Part shown: positions 37,434 to 49,339 of the stretch, one piece after another
Layout: each line of letters starts with the position of its first letter
How positions within the stretch are numbered: position 1 is the stretch's first letter
NCBI RefSeq assembly: GCF_003937915.1
Contig: NZ_RHUM01000002.1
Span: 422,962-486,961 of the forward strand
Length of the DNA stretch: 64,000 bases
Direction of reading: 5' to 3'
Origin: Erwinia sp. 198
Lineage (GTDB): Bacteria > Pseudomonadota > Gammaproteobacteria > Enterobacterales > Enterobacteriaceae
Made by a program: the position numbers and the translations under genes
Notes under the pieces: generated by a model
What the model was told of the DNA's origin: nothing
The model's database searches: none
Seen by the model: only the letters and a program-made list of their open reading frames with translations

Positions 37434-39212
37434 TTAGTTGCTCTCAGGCTTATCCTTTTTTATCACCTGGATCCCCAGCTCCGTCAGCGAAGCCGGATTG
37501 GCGAAGCTTGGCGCTTCGGTCATCAGGCAGGCCGCCGCCGTGGTTTTCGGGAAGGCGATAACGTCACGGATGTTGTCGGTGCCGGTTAACAGCATAACCA
37601 GGCGATCCAACCCAAAGGCTAAACCAGCGTGCGGCGGCGTGCCGAACTTCAGCGCATCCAGCAGGAAGCCGAACTTTTCACGCTGCTCCTGCTCGGTGAT
37701 GCCCAGGATGCCAAATACCGTCTGCTGCATGTCGCCACGGTGAATACGCACCGAGCCGCCGCCCACTTCGTAGCCGTTGATCACCATGTCATAGGCGTTG
37801 GCGATCGCCGTTTCCGGCGCGTTTTTCAGATCGATTGGCGTCATGTCGCGCGGCGCGGTGAACGGATGGTGCATCGCAGTCAGCCCGCCTTCGCCGTCGT
37901 CTTCAAACATTGGGAAGTCAACGACCCACAGCGGCGCCCAGGCGTTGCCGTTGGTAATATCCAGGTCGCGTCCCAGCTTAAGGCGCAGCGCGCCCAGCGC
38001 GTCGGCCACAATTTTCTCGCTGTCTGCGCCAAAGAAGATCGCGTCGCCGTCAGCGGCCTCGGTACGGCTCAGGATCGCTTCCACGATGTCCGCGTTCAGG
38101 AACTTGGCGACCGGGCTGCTGACGCCCTCCAGGCCTTTGGCGCGTTCGTTGACTTTCATCCACGCCAGGCCTTTCGCGCCGTAAATTTCGACAAACTTGC
38201 CGTATTCATCAATCTGCTTGCGGCTGAGCTGAGCACCGCCCGGCACGCGCAGCGCGGCGACGCGGCCTTTGGCATCGTTGGCCGGGCCGGAGAAGACCTT
38301 AAACTCTACGTCTTTCAGCAGGTCGGCCACGTCCACCAGCTCCATCGGGTTACGCAGATCCGGCTTGTCGGAACCGTAACGGCGCATCGCTTCGGCGAAG
38401 GTCATCATCGGGAAATCGCCCAGATCGACGCCTTTCAAGTCCTGCCACAGCTCGCGCACCATTTTCTCCATGATTTCACGCACCTGTGGCGCGGTCATAA
38501 AGGAGGTTTCGACGTCGATCTGGGTAAATTCAGGCTGGCGGTCGGCGCGCAGATCTTCATCGCGGAAGCATTTGACGATCTGATAGTAGCGGTCGAAGCC
38601 GGACATCATCAGCAGCTGCTTGAACAGCTGAGGCGACTGCGGCAGCGCATAGAACTTGCCTTTGTGCACACGGCTCGGCACCAGATAGTCGCGCGCGCCT
38701 TCCGGCGTGGCTTTGGTCAGCATCGGCGTTTCGATATCCAGAAAGCCGTTGTCGTCCATAAAGCGGCGCACGAAGCTGGTAATTTTCGCGCGGGCCTTCA
38801 GGCGCTGCGCCATATCGGGACGACGCAGATCCAGATAGCGATATTTCAGGCGCGCTTCTTCGCTGTTGGTCTGGTTAGGATCCAGCGGCAGCGGCTCGGC
38901 GCGGTTGATAATGGTCAGTTCGGTGGCAAATACTTCCACTTCGCCCGTCGCCATCTCGCTGTTTTTGTTTTTTTCGTCACGCGCACGCACGGTACCGGTC
39001 AGCTGGATGCAGAACTCGTTACGCAGTTCAGAAGCCAGCTGAAAGGCTTCCTGGCGATCGGGATCGAAAAAGACCTGCACGATGCCTTCACGGTCGCGCA
39101 TATCGATAAAGATCAGGCTGCCCAGATCGCGGCGGCGGTTAACCCATCCGCAAAGTGTCACCTGTTGGCCTACGTGAGACAGGTTGATCTGTCCGCAATA
39201 CTCGCTACGCAT
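37434..39212 (-). CDS. aspS: Aspartyl-tRNA synthetase
   Basis: 592 residues (E. coli 590). N-terminal OB-fold anticodon domain ([34 protein letters not shown]), class II motif 2 ([18 protein letters not shown]) and motif 3 ([15 protein letters not shown]), plus the bacterial GAD insertion. Charges tRNA-Asp. The long plus-strand frame opposite it is a codon shadow. Confidence 0.98.
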   Translation of the reverse strand: MRSEYCGQINLSHVGQQVTLCGWVNRRRDLGSLIFIDMRDREGIVQVFFDPDRQEAFQLASELRNEFCIQLTGTVRARDEKNKNSEMATGEVEVFATELTIINRAEPLPLDPNQTNSEEARLKYRYLDLRRPDMAQRLKARAKITSFVRRFMDDNGFLDIETPMLTKATPEGARDYLVPSRVHKGKFYALPQSPQLFKQLLMMSGFDRYYQIVKCFRDEDLRADRQPEFTQIDVETSFMTAPQVREIMEKMVRELWQDLKGVDLGDFPMMTFAEAMRRYGSDKPDLRNPMELVDVADLLKDVEFKVFSGPANDAKGRVAALRVPGGAQLSRKQIDEYGKFVEIYGAKGLAWMKVNERAKGLEGVSSPVAKFLNADIVEAILSRTEAADGDAIFFGADSEKIVADALGALRLKLGRDLDITNGNAWAPLWVVDFPMFEDDGEGGLTAMHHPFTAPRDMTPIDLKNAPETAIANAYDMVINGYEVGGGSVRIHRGDMQQTVFGILGITEQEQREKFGFLLDALKFGTPPHAGLAFGLDRLVMLLTGTDNIRDVIAFPKTTAAACLMTEAPSFANPASLTELGIQVIKKDKPESN

Positions 39213-39479
39213 AACGCTATCCTTTTAACTTCGCCGCTCGCGGGCAGCATCTTTAGTTATCTGTTCGGGGCGATGCCGCCGCGAAAAAGGCGGCTATTAT
39301 AATGGAAAAAGCCCGGCGCGATAAGAGTCGCTTCCTGCAAGCTATGCCGAAAGTCGCTACAATTAGCCTGCGCCTCACAAAAGCTAACAAATTTCCCGCG
39401 TCTCTGACATTGTTGTTATCGCGCATTGAGGCTGACTGCCTGTATTCTCAACGGTTTTCCCCAAACACCCGGAGCAAGT

Positions 39480-40043
39480 ATGTTGGAATTAAACGCTGCA
39501 ACCACCGCGCTGGTGCTGATCGATTTGCAGGAAGGCATTCTGCCTTTCGCTGGCGGCCCTTATAAGGCAGAGGACGTGGTGGCCCGTTCGGCAAAGCTGG
39601 CCGATAAATTCCGCGCCGTTAATGCGCCCGTTGTGCTGGTGCGCGTGGGCTGGGCGAAAGATTTCGGCGACGCGCCGAAGCAGGCGGTCGATAACAGCCA
39701 CGGCGGCCCGCTGCCGGAAAACTGGTGGGACTGGCCGGAAGCCCTGGGCAAACAGGACAGCGATATTGAAGTGATCAAACATCAGTGGGGCGCGTTTTAC
39801 GGCACCGATCTTGAGCTGCAGCTGCGTCGTCGCGGTATTGATACTATTGTGCTGGGCGGCATCTCGACCAATATCGGCGTGGAATCTACCGCCCGTAACG
39901 CCTGGGAGCTGGGCTTTAACCTGATCGTCGCGGAAGATATCTGTAGCGCGGGCAGCAGCGAAGAGCACAACGGCAGCTTTAAGCATATTTTCCCCCGTCT
40001 GGGTCGCGTACGCACCTCTGACGAGATTATGGCCGCGCTGTAA
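39480..40043 (+). CDS. yecD: Isochorismatase-family hydrolase YecD
   Basis: 187 residues from the ATG at 39480 ([20 protein letters not shown]); the frame is open to 39426 but E. coli YecD has 188 residues. LVLIDLQ holds the family Asp. In the place of the cysteine nucleophile the motif reads [21 protein letters not shown]: where isochorismatase-like amidases have Cys this protein has Asn-Ile-Gly, so hydrolase chemistry by a Cys triad is doubtful. Function unknown. Confidence 0.9.
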   Translation: MLELNAATTALVLIDLQEGILPFAGGPYKAEDVVARSAKLADKFRAVNAPVVLVRVGWAKDFGDAPKQAVDNSHGGPLPENWWDWPEALGKQDSDIEVIKHQWGAFYGTDLELQLRRRGIDTIVLGGISTNIGVESTARNAWELGFNLIVAEDICSAGSSEEHNGSFKHIFPRLGRVRTSDEIMAAL

Positions 40044-40100
40044 TTTTCCCCGCGATCGCAGGGAAGCGATCGTTATCGCCGGCATGATAAGAGAGGAGCG

Positions 40101-40925
40101 ATGAAACCTTTTTATCTGGGTCTGCCGCAGTGGCAGCATCCGCAATGGAAAAAGTTGGGCATGGAAACCCTTGCCGACTACGCGCGCTATTTTAACTGTG
40201 TGGAAGGCAATACAACGCTCTACGCGCTGCCCCGCCCTGAAATCGTTCAGCGCTGGTACGATATGACCCATGACGATTTCCGCTTCTGCTTTAAGTTTCC
40301 CGCCACCATCAGCCACAAGGCCGCGCTGCGCGACAGCGGCGATCTGACCGCCGAATTTTTCAGTCTGCTGACGCCGCTCGCCTCGCGCATTGGCCAGTAC
40401 TGGCTGCAGCTGCCCTCCGCGTTTTCCCCGGCGGATCTCCCGGCGCTTTGGGCCTTTCTTGACGGCCTGCCGAAAAGCTTCAGCTACGGGGTGGAAGTAC
40501 GTCATCCGGAATTTTTCGCCAAGGGCGAGGCTGAAAAAGCCCTGAACGCGGGTCTGCATCAGCGCGGCGTGAATCGGGTGATCCTCGATACGCGCGGCGT
40601 CCATTCCGCCATACCCAGCAATCCGGCCATTATTGACGCGCAGCGCAAAAAACCCCACCTGCCGGTGCATGCGGTGATGACCGCCGACCAGCCAATGATC
40701 CGTTTTATCGGCGGCGACGAGGTAAGCGCCAACCTGAAATGGTTTGCAGCCTGGCAAAACAAGCTGCCGCAGTGGTGCGATCGGGGCCAGCCGTGGCTGT
40801 TTATTCATACGCCTGACGTGGCCTTTGCGCCGGCGATGGTGCAGAGCCTGTGGGGAGCGTTGCGCCAGGCGGTGCCAGATATCGGCGATCCGCCGGACTG
40901 GCCGCAGCAGGACAGTCTGTTCTGA
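40101..40925 (+). CDS. yecE: YecE, DUF72 TIM barrel protein
   Basis: 274 residues (E. coli 272). DUF72 family features: N-terminal FYLGLPQWQHPQW, a YFNCVEGNTTLYALP strand, and FRFCFKFPATISHK. A predicted TIM barrel of unknown function. Same neighbours (yecD, yecN) as in E. coli. Confidence 0.92.
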   Translation: MKPFYLGLPQWQHPQWKKLGMETLADYARYFNCVEGNTTLYALPRPEIVQRWYDMTHDDFRFCFKFPATISHKAALRDSGDLTAEFFSLLTPLASRIGQYWLQLPSAFSPADLPALWAFLDGLPKSFSYGVEVRHPEFFAKGEAEKALNAGLHQRGVNRVILDTRGVHSAIPSNPAIIDAQRKKPHLPVHAVMTADQPMIRFIGGDEVSANLKWFAAWQNKLPQWCDRGQPWLFIHTPDVAFAPAMVQSLWGALRQAVPDIGDPPDWPQQDSLF

Positions 40926-41010
40926 TGCTGAACAACGCTGCACATGTGCTGACAGCTGCCCTTTTCACCGCTATGATGACGCCAGAAATTTTCGACCGGG
41001 TGGAGTAAGG

Positions 41011-42219
<1,209 letters not shown>

Positions 42220-42220
<1 letters not shown>

Positions 42221-43185
42221 TGGATTTCGGTAATTTTTATCAGCTGATCGCCAAAAGTCCGCTGTCGCACTGGCTGGAAACGCTGCCTGCACAGATTGCC
42301 GCCTGGCAGCGCGAGCAGCTGCACGGGCATTTTAAGAACTGGGATCGCTCGGTTGAGCATCTGCCAACCATCGTGCCGGAAACGTTGGATCTGCTACACG
42401 GTGTCCGTGCCGACAGCAGCCAGCTCAGCGAGCGCCAGCGCGGCGGCATCGAAAGCCTGCTGCGTAACCTGATGCCGTGGCGCAAGGGCCCCTACTCGCT
42501 GTATGGCGTGGATATTAATACCGAATGGCGCTCCGACTGGAAGTGGGACCGCGTTCTGCCGCATATTTCCCCGCTGGCGGGCCGAACCGTGCTGGACGTC
42601 GGCTGCGGCAGCGGCTATCACATGTGGCGCATGGTCGGTGCGGGCGCGAATCTGGTGGTAGGCATCGATCCGATGCAGCTGTTTATCTGCCAGTTTGAGG
42701 CCGTACGCAAACTACTGGGCAACGATCAGCGCGCGCACGTGCTGCCGCTCGGCATCGAGCAGCTGCCGGAGCTGAAAGCCTTTGATACGGTCTTTTCGAT
42801 GGGCGTGCTCTATCATCGCCGCTCGCCGCTGGATCACCTTTATCAGCTGAAGAACCAGCTGGTCAGCGGCGGCGAGCTGGTGCTGGAAACCCTGGTGGTC
42901 GAAGGCGACGAGCGCGCGGTGCTGGTGCCGGGCGAACGCTACGCGCAGATGCGTAACGTCTATTTTATTCCCTCTACCGGCGCGCTGAAAAACTGGCTGG
43001 AGAAATGCGGCTTTGTTGACGTAAAGATCGCGGACTACTCCGTGACCTCAACAGAAGAGCAGCGCCGCACCGACTGGATGACCAGCGAATCGCTGGCGGA
43101 ATTTCTGGACCCCAACGACAGCAGCAAAACCGTCGAAGGCTATCCGGCCCCGCTGCGTGCCGTACTGGTGGCGCGCAAGCCTTAG
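42220..43185 (+). CDS. cmoB: tRNA U34 carboxymethyltransferase
   Basis: 321 residues (E. coli 323). Rossmann methyltransferase with [15 protein letters not shown]. It transfers carboxymethyl from Cx-SAM to 5-hydroxyuridine 34 to give cmo5U, which widens codon reading. Translationally coupled to cmoA. The 268 bases after it hold no gene that I can see. Confidence 0.97.
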
Positions 43186-43453
43186 CACGACCGGCGTCGC
43201 CGTGGGCGTAAAGCCTTAGCTTTACTCGTGGCTCATAACTGCCAGCTTTAGCTACCCGTGCGGCTGGGTGATGCGGTGTGCAAGCTTCGGGCATCAGCGG
43301 CCTGACTGATAGCTGGCTGTACGCCAGCCTTAGTGCGGCTGGTTGCTGGTTTCAGCCTCGCTGTAGTAAAGAAAGCCGGACGACCCTTTTCGCGCAGGGA
43401 CGCGCGAAAAGTGCGTTTATTATCCGTGCTTTTCTCCCCTTTCCCGGCAAGCC

Positions 43454-44071
43454 TTAACGCTTCGCCAGCGCCAGCTTTGTGGCAAAGCCGATAAAAACGC
43501 AGCCGGTCAGGCGATCCATGATTTTTATCACTGCCGGTTTACGCAGCTTTTCCGCGAAGTAATGCGTGCAGGCGATCAGCATCCCGTTCCACAGCGTGCC
43601 CACGACCACGTGTGTAAAGGCCATGCCGATGCTCCAGAGCGCCACCGAGCCACCAGCAGGAATAAACTGCGGCAAGAACGAGACGTAGAAGATCCCGACC
43701 TTAGGGTTAAGCAAATTACCTAAAAAACCGCGCATAAAGACGCGACGATAGCCGTCCTGTTTAGCCTGCGGCCGGGCATCCTGGAAGGCGCTGCGCGGTT
43801 TCAACAGCAGCCCCACGCCGAGCCATAGCAGATATGCCGCGCCCGCCAGCCTTAAGACGTTATAGGCCACTTCCGATGCCAGAAGCAGTGCGCCAAGCCC
43901 CACGCCCACCGCAGTACCCCACGCCATACAGCCGGCATTGACGCCCATGCCGGTCGCCAGCGCTTTTTTCCAGCCGCTGGCGGCGGACGTACGCAGGATC
44001 AATGCCGTATCGAAACCCGGCGTTATGGTCAGCAGCGTAATGGCGAACAGAAAGGCTAATAATGAGGTCAT
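43454..44071 (-). CDS. LysE/RhtB-family amino acid exporter
   Basis: 205 residues, six hydrophobic helices, with the family hallmark TPGFDTALILRTSAASGWKKALATGMGVNAGCMAWG near the N-terminus (the usual PGP motif reads PGF here) and GFLGNLLNPKVGIFYVSFLPQFI in the middle. Exports amino acids or derivatives. It interrupts the E. coli order between cmoB and cutC, so is an accessory gene relative to E. coli. Substrate unknown. Confidence 0.88.
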   Translation of the reverse strand: MTSLLAFLFAITLLTITPGFDTALILRTSAASGWKKALATGMGVNAGCMAWGTAVGVGLGALLLASEVAYNVLRLAGAAYLLWLGVGLLLKPRSAFQDARPQAKQDGYRRVFMRGFLGNLLNPKVGIFYVSFLPQFIPAGGSVALWSIGMAFTHVVVGTLWNGMLIACTHYFAEKLRKPAVIKIMDRLTGCVFIGFATKLALAKR

Positions 44072-44222
44072 ACCGGTTTCCTTAGAAAGGAAAAAAGTTT
44101 AGCGATTACGCGGCTGATTGCCTACTGCCAATTTTCGTTAAGTCACATTTTCATCCCCCTTTTTGCGTTAAAAGGGCTACGGTTGAACCTGTACAACTTT
44201 TATTTCACCAAAAGGAGTTCCC

Positions 44223-45320
44223 ATGAGTAAGTTCGTATTCTCTTCACCGCGCAAGTACGTTCAGGGCGCTGGCGTCATGGCTCAGCTGGGCGACTACGTA
44301 GCGGAGCTGGGCAATAAAGCTTTTGTGGTGGCGGATGAAATCGTCTGGAAACTGACGGGCAAGACGGTGCAGGATGCTTTGCAGCAGCGCAACGTCGAGT
44401 TTCACTATCAGCAGTTCAACGGCGAGGCTTCCGGCAATGAGATCGCTCGCCTTACGGCGCTGGCGAAAGAGGCCGATGCGCAACTGGTGATCGGCGTAGG
44501 CGGCGGTAAAACGTTGGATACGGTTAAAGCCGTGGCCGACGAGCTGAAGCGACCGGTGGTGATTGTACCGACTATCGCCTCGACGGATGCGCCGTGCAGC
44601 GCGCTTTCGGTAATCTACTCCGACAGCGGCGTATTCGAAAGCTACCGCTTCTATAACAAAAACCCGGATCTGGTACTGGTGGATACGCAGGTTTGCGCCC
44701 AGGCGCCGGTCAGGCTCTTCGCTTCCGGCATCGCCGATGGCCTGGCGACCTTTGTCGAAGCGCAGGCGGTTAAGCGCTCGCACAGCAAATCGATGGTGAA
44801 TGGCGACCCGACGATTGCAGGCATGGCGATTGCCGAAGCCTGTGAAAAAACGCTGCTGACCTGGGGATACAGCGCTTATCAGGCGGTAGAGAAAAAAGTG
44901 GTTACGCCAGCCGTAGAGGCGGTAGTGGAAGCCAATACGCTGCTTTCCGGCCTGGGCTTTGAAAACGCAGGTTTAGCGGGCGCGCACGCTATCCATAACG
45001 GCTTTACCGCTATCGACGGCGACATCCACCATCTGACGCACGGTGAAAAGGTCGCCTACGGCACGCTGACGCAAATGGTGCTGGAGCAGCGTCCCGACGA
45101 AGAGATTGCGCGCTATGTGCGCTTTTATCGCGCGATAAAAATGCCGACCACGCTAAAAGAGATGCATCTGGAAAACGAAAGCTGGGAGAACCTGCTAAAA
45201 GTGGGTGAACTGGCTAACAGCGAAGGCGATACGCTGAAGAACCTTAACCCCAATCTCAGCGCGCAGGATATCGCCAGCGCCATCCTGGCAGTAGACGCTT
45301 TCAGCCAGACGGTGAAATAA
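44223..45320 (+). CDS. gldA: Glycerol dehydrogenase
   Basis: 365 residues (E. coli GldA 367). Iron-type alcohol dehydrogenase family: VIGVGGGKTLDTVKAVAD NAD-binding turn, PTIASTDAPCSALSVIY, and zinc-binding His in GAHAIHNGFT and the later HHLTHGEKVAYG. Oxidises glycerol to dihydroxyacetone with NAD. Located elsewhere in E. coli. AAAGGAG precedes the start. Confidence 0.94.
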   Translation: MSKFVFSSPRKYVQGAGVMAQLGDYVAELGNKAFVVADEIVWKLTGKTVQDALQQRNVEFHYQQFNGEASGNEIARLTALAKEADAQLVIGVGGGKTLDTVKAVADELKRPVVIVPTIASTDAPCSALSVIYSDSGVFESYRFYNKNPDLVLVDTQVCAQAPVRLFASGIADGLATFVEAQAVKRSHSKSMVNGDPTIAGMAIAEACEKTLLTWGYSAYQAVEKKVVTPAVEAVVEANTLLSGLGFENAGLAGAHAIHNGFTAIDGDIHHLTHGEKVAYGTLTQMVLEQRPDEEIARYVRFYRAIKMPTTLKEMHLENESWENLLKVGELANSEGDTLKNLNPNLSAQDIASAILAVDAFSQTVK

Positions 45321-45339
45321 CAGCGTATGGCGCGGCCAA

Positions 45340-46194
45340 TTATTTGTCCGCGCCTTGCGGTTTATCCCAGTATTCAAAGCGATAGGCCGCGCTGATATTG
45401 CGCAACACTTCACCATGGGCAAAGACTTCTCTCTCGTGCGAGTAGCTTAGCGTACAGTTGCCCCGCTCGTCCCACAGCTGGCATTCATCCTGCGTGGTCA
45501 GCTCGCTTTCGGGATTATGCGTCTGGATAAGCAACCCCTTTTCCCGCTTTTTATCGTCATAGGTCCACTGCATTTCGCTATTACCCGAGCGGCTGGCGAT
45601 CAGCAGGTTTTCCGCGTTCCAGCTATAGTGCAGCTCGCCGTTGGCCTGCGCGTCCGACCCTCTCGCCACGCTTTTTATCAGCCGTTGTCGGCTGTCGTAG
45701 CTGTTAGTGGTTTCCGTAAAGCCTTTTTTGCCCTGCAACAGAAACGCCTCGGACGAGCTGGTAATAGTGCCCGTTTTACCGGTCAGATGGTTGACGGTTC
45801 CCTGTTTATTGCTGACTTCCACCAGCTTGCCTTTTTGCAGCACGAAAACCGACACAACGTAGTCGGCCTGCCAGCCGGTGGCGACGCGAGTAATGCTTTG
45901 CACCATTCTGAGCGCGACGTTACCTTCGTTCTTGTCAAAACTCATATCCGCCCGCAGCAGCGCGCCGCAGCGATCGAACTCACCCAGAATACGTTTTTGC
46001 TGGTCGACATCCTTACCAAACTCGCCCATTACGACCTGTTTTATCGGCCCTTTCGCGGTGCCGCCCAGCAGCAACAGGCTGTTGCTGTCGTTAACCCGTG
46101 CGGCGTTGGCGGGACAGGTATCTGCGCCCTGTGCCGCGCCCGCCAGTAGCATGAGCGGCAGCAGAAAAACGTTGGCGGTCATTATGACTTTCAT
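45340..46194 (-). CDS. Secreted protein of unknown function
   Basis: 284 residues from the ATG at 46194; the frame is open to 46296 but only this start gives a proper Sec signal peptide (MKVIMTANVFLLPLMLLAGAAQGA, mature start DTCPANAARV). The mature protein is rich in beta-strand patterns with short tyrosine-containing repeats (ELHYSWNAENLLIAS, EMQWTYDDKKREKG, RFEYWDK) that look faintly like RHS/YD-type strands or UPF0257 (YnfC), but I do not recognise a firm family. Four cysteines could form disulfides in the periplasm. Convergent with gldA. Confidence 0.75.
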   Translation of the reverse strand: MKVIMTANVFLLPLMLLAGAAQGADTCPANAARVNDSNSLLLLGGTAKGPIKQVVMGEFGKDVDQQKRILGEFDRCGALLRADMSFDKNEGNVALRMVQSITRVATGWQADYVVSVFVLQKGKLVEVSNKQGTVNHLTGKTGTITSSSEAFLLQGKKGFTETTNSYDSRQRLIKSVARGSDAQANGELHYSWNAENLLIASRSGNSEMQWTYDDKKREKGLLIQTHNPESELTTQDECQLWDERGNCTLSYSHEREVFAHGEVLRNISAAYRFEYWDKPQGADK

Positions 46195-46255
46195 CAGTGA
46201 ACTCGCGGCAGCCAGAGATTTGTTCAGTGTAAGAGGAATTTCGACTCTGCGGCAG

Positions 46256-46283
46256 AAAAAAAGCCTCACCAAAATGATGAGGC
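46256..46283 (-). terminator. Terminator after cutC
   Basis: GCCTCA / TGAGGC stem followed on the minus strand by a seven-T run, between the cutC stop and the secreted protein gene. Confidence 0.82.
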
Positions 46284-46338
46284 CTGGTACTTGCAAACAT
46301 CACGTCGTTAACCCGGCGTGCTGTGCGGCAAAATCGGG

Positions 46339-47100
46339 TCAGGCTACGCTTGCCGACGAGCCAAACGAGAGCGAGAGCGAGGCCTTCATGGCTTCCACCA
46401 TATCGCCGTCAACGCAGGCACGGCTGAACTCGTCCGTTTCCGCGACGGAAGTCATGGAAACACCGGCTTTACGGTAGCGCATTGCAGAGGCGATTCGCTG
46501 GCTGGCGGAGCTGTGCAGCTCATGCAGCCCGGCTTCCACAAACTTATGCAGGTTGCTCATGCGGACGCCAGCGCCGGCCATAATAATTGGACCCTGGGTA
46601 AGCTGATTAAGTTCCCTTAATAAAGGTAAACCACTTTCGGCACTCTGTTGCTGGCCGGAAGTCAGGATGCGCGCCACGCCCAGGTCGGTAAGCTGTCGCA
46701 GCGCCGTCAGCGGGTTGTGACAGAGATCGAAAGCGCGGTGAAAGGTCACCTCCATGCCTGCGCAAAGCGCCATGACCTGCTTCATCCTGACGATATCAAT
46801 ATGCCCGTCCACGTCCAGGATGCCAACCACCACGCCCGGAAAACCGAGTTCGCGGATCCAGGCGACATCGTCCTTTATCTGGCGAAACTCGTTGTCACTG
46901 AAGCAGAAATCACCGCCGCGCGGACGCACCAGGGGATGAACGGGGATGGAAACGGCTTCGCGAGCCTGCAACAGGCTGCCAGCCGAAGGCGTTAATCCGC
47001 CTTCCGAAGGCGCAGCGCAAAGCTCCACGCGATCGGCGCCAGCGGTTTGCGCGGCCAGCGCGCAATCAATCCCGTAGCAGCATACTTCCAGTTTTAACAT
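46339..47100 (-). CDS. cutC: CutC family protein
   Basis: 253 residues (E. coli 248). TIM barrel with the family start [39 protein letters not shown] and [12 protein letters not shown]. Once tied to copper tolerance in E. coli; the copper role has been questioned, and a direct enzymatic role is unproven. cutC precedes yecM in E. coli too, but an aminotransferase gene lies between them here. Confidence 0.95.
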   Translation of the reverse strand: MLKLEVCCYGIDCALAAQTAGADRVELCAAPSEGGLTPSAGSLLQAREAVSIPVHPLVRPRGGDFCFSDNEFRQIKDDVAWIRELGFPGVVVGILDVDGHIDIVRMKQVMALCAGMEVTFHRAFDLCHNPLTALRQLTDLGVARILTSGQQQSAESGLPLLRELNQLTQGPIIMAGAGVRMSNLHKFVEAGLHELHSSASQRIASAMRYRKAGVSMTSVAETDEFSRACVDGDMVEAMKASLSLSFGSSASVA

Positions 47101-47200
47101 TTCATTCTCCTGTTAATGACTGCCGGCTGGTTGTGTAAATCTGTTCCGCTGTTTAGTCTGCTTTTGAACATTAAAAATAATAGTAACGGGAATCACCAAC

Positions 47201-48349
47201 ATGACATGCACTTTCGACCAGCGTATCGATCGCCGTCACAGCGATAGCCTGAAATGGCAGAAATATGGCGGTCAGGATATTTTGCCGCTCTGGGTAGCGG
47301 ATACCGATTTCCGCTCGCCGGAATGTGTGATCGATGCGCTTCAGCGGCGCGTGGCCCACGGTATTTTCGGCTATGGCACCACGCCGGATGAGCTGATTGC
47401 CGTCACTACGGCGCGAATGCTGGCGCGCTATCAGTGGAAAATCGACCCGGAATGGCTGGTTTTACTGCCGGGCGTGGTCAGCGGGCTGAATCTTGCAGTA
47501 CGCGCTTTTACCGAGCCCCATCAGGGCACCGTCGCGCCCACGCCAATTTATCCGCCCTTTCGCTCTGCCGCGAAGCTGGCCGACCGTACCCAGCTTAACG
47601 CGCCGTTAAAACTACATGAGGGACGCTGGCTGGCAGATTTTGACGAGCTGTCGCCCGCGATGACCGGTAGCGAGAAACTGTTAATGCTGTGCAATCCGCA
47701 AAATCCCGGCGGCACGGTTTACCGTCGCGAGGAGCTGGAGGCGCAGCTACGCTTTGCGCAACGCCACGATCTGATCGTTTGCTCTGATGAAATCCATTGC
47801 GATTTGCTGCTGGAAGACGGCGTGCAGCATATTCCTTTTGGCAGCCTTAACGAAGACGCGCAGCGACGCTCCGTGACGCTGATTTCGCCCTCAAAGACGT
47901 TCAATATTGCCGGGCTGGGCGCTTCGCTGGCCATCATCCCCGATAAAGCACTGCGCACGCGTTTTAACAAAGCACGCCAGGGTATTGTACCGCAGCCGGA
48001 TATTCTGTCGCTGGTCGCCGCTACGGCAGCCTGGCGAGACGGGCAGCCGTGGCTGGACGAGCAGCTGGCCTATCTTAAAACCTCAAGGGACTGGCTGACC
48101 GAGCGCGTCAACGCTATCGAGGGGCTTTCACTGGCCGGGCCGGAGGCGACCTACCTGGCGTGGATTGACGCCAGCCAGCTTAACGTGGCCAGCCCGGCGC
48201 TGTTTTTTGAACGGCACGGGCTGGGCTTTTCCGCCGGGCGTGATTTTGGCGACGATAGCTTTGTACGCTTTAACTTTGGCTGCCCGCGCGATCTGATTGT
48301 GGAAGCGGTACGACGGATGGAAAAAGCCGTGCGGACGTTAAGGCGCTAG
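47201..48349 (+). CDS. PatB/MalY-type PLP C-S lyase or aminotransferase
   Basis: 382 residues. Fold-type I PLP enzyme with NPQNPGGTVYRREEL, CSDEIHCDLLL and Schiff-base Lys in ISPSKTFNIAGLGASLAI; the N-terminal DRRHSDSLKWQKYG..DILPLWVADTDFRSP is typical of the MalY/PatB group of cystathionine beta-lyases. Likely cleaves cystathionine or cysteine conjugates. Inserted between cutC and yecM; its 3' end overlaps the convergent yecM by 12 bases. Confidence 0.87.
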   Translation: MTCTFDQRIDRRHSDSLKWQKYGGQDILPLWVADTDFRSPECVIDALQRRVAHGIFGYGTTPDELIAVTTARMLARYQWKIDPEWLVLLPGVVSGLNLAVRAFTEPHQGTVAPTPIYPPFRSAAKLADRTQLNAPLKLHEGRWLADFDELSPAMTGSEKLLMLCNPQNPGGTVYRREELEAQLRFAQRHDLIVCSDEIHCDLLLEDGVQHIPFGSLNEDAQRRSVTLISPSKTFNIAGLGASLAIIPDKALRTRFNKARQGIVPQPDILSLVAATAAWRDGQPWLDEQLAYLKTSRDWLTERVNAIEGLSLAGPEATYLAWIDASQLNVASPALFFERHGLGFSAGRDFGDDSFVRFNFGCPRDLIVEAVRRMEKAVRTLRR

Positions 48350-48904
48350 CTCGCTCTCTACAATCTCTTTCAGGCTCCAGGGATGGAACTTGATCGTTAC
48401 CAGACCGTCGCTGACCGCGAGCGTCGGATTAGGCAGCCTCTCGCCCTCTCCTTTCGGCGCGCTATTTTTAATGGCTATTCCCGGTGTAGACAGGCTTTCA
48501 TCCGACAACAGCGCCAGCGCGCGCGCGCTCAGCTGCGCTTCATCGCCCGGCAGCACGATCTCGACATGCTCCCAGCCTTCATGCCGATAAACTTTTTCAC
48601 CGGGCCAGGGCAGCTCCACCATGCTGATTTGCCACGGCCCGACCCGTAATGGTTCATGCAGCTCAAACAGCGCGACCGGTCGTCCGCCTATCATCTTTTC
48701 TGAAAACAGCACGCCGTGCTGCAAAAAACCTTTTTTCCAGCGCTCCGCCGTCGCGACCTGATGGCAGCGTACGGCGATGTGATCGGCATGATGCGCAGCC
48801 AGATCCAGCCCGAGCCGCGTCGCCAGATGGTTAATTTTGTGTACAAACTCTCCAGAATCTTTAATTAAATCGTTTAATTCTTCCGCTACTTTACCTGAAA
48901 ACAT
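48338..48904 (-). CDS. yecM: YecM, VOC-superfamily protein
   Basis: 188 residues. YecM fold related to the vicinal oxygen chelate superfamily, with His in DLAAHHADHIAVRCH and Glu in FELHEPLRVGPWQISMVELPWPG in metal-ligand-like positions. Function unknown. Neighbour of argS as in E. coli. Confidence 0.92.
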   Translation of the reverse strand: MFSGKVAEELNDLIKDSGEFVHKINHLATRLGLDLAAHHADHIAVRCHQVATAERWKKGFLQHGVLFSEKMIGGRPVALFELHEPLRVGPWQISMVELPWPGEKVYRHEGWEHVEIVLPGDEAQLSARALALLSDESLSTPGIAIKNSAPKGEGERLPNPTLAVSDGLVTIKFHPWSLKEIVESELAP

Positions 48905-49210
48905 GCCTTCCTCGTTAAATAACTTTAAAAATATTAATCATTTTTGCACTATCAGATTCCATTTCCGGGCCAGCTTTCCTGAAGCAACAAAACGTAACAG
49001 CCCAGGATAACTGGATAATTGCCAATTATTATCCTTTTTTTTAGTTAAATTTGGTTTAGTTCCAGCTTATTATTTAGAAAATTTGCCTTAACTTAATGTT
49101 TTAATTTGGTTAAATTTATACAATGCGACTATTCTTAAATACCTGACGCCGGCGCCAGGGTATTCTTATTCCTTATAGATTCGTTCCGCTTCTCACACAA
49201 GGAATAGCAA
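48905..49210. other. AT-rich intergenic region between yecM and the small ORF
   Basis: 306 bases, strongly AT-rich from 48905 to 49140, with divergent promoters expected for yecM and the small gene at 49211. No repeat or RNA that I recognise. Confidence 0.4.
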
Positions 49211-49339
49211 ATGCTGATGTTAATACTTATTGCAGCGCTTATCGTTATGATGGGCTTTGCTCTGGTGAGGCACTGGAAGCTTCGTAACGAAAAGACGACT
49301 ATCGCCAGCCCGCATCGCCCTCACCGTCGTCGCACCTGA
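49211..49339 (+). CDS. Small single-pass membrane protein (42 residues)
   Basis: ATG at 49211 preceded by AAGGA at eight-base spacing; 42 codons and a TGA stop. The protein is one hydrophobic helix (MLMLILIAALIVMMGFALV) followed by a basic tail that ends PHRPHRRRT, so the C-terminus should face the cytoplasm. A real gene is suggested by the ribosome binding site and the amphipathic design; I do not recognise a family. Confidence 0.65.
   Translation: MLMLILIAALIVMMGFALVRHWKLRNEKTTIASPHRPHRRRT

Noticed and set aside
37629..39302. 557-codon plus-strand open frame
   Set aside because: Antisense to aspS; His/Gln/Arg-rich composition typical of a shadow frame.
39489..40943. 484-codon minus-strand open frame
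   Set aside because: Antisense to yecD and yecE, both recognised by family features.
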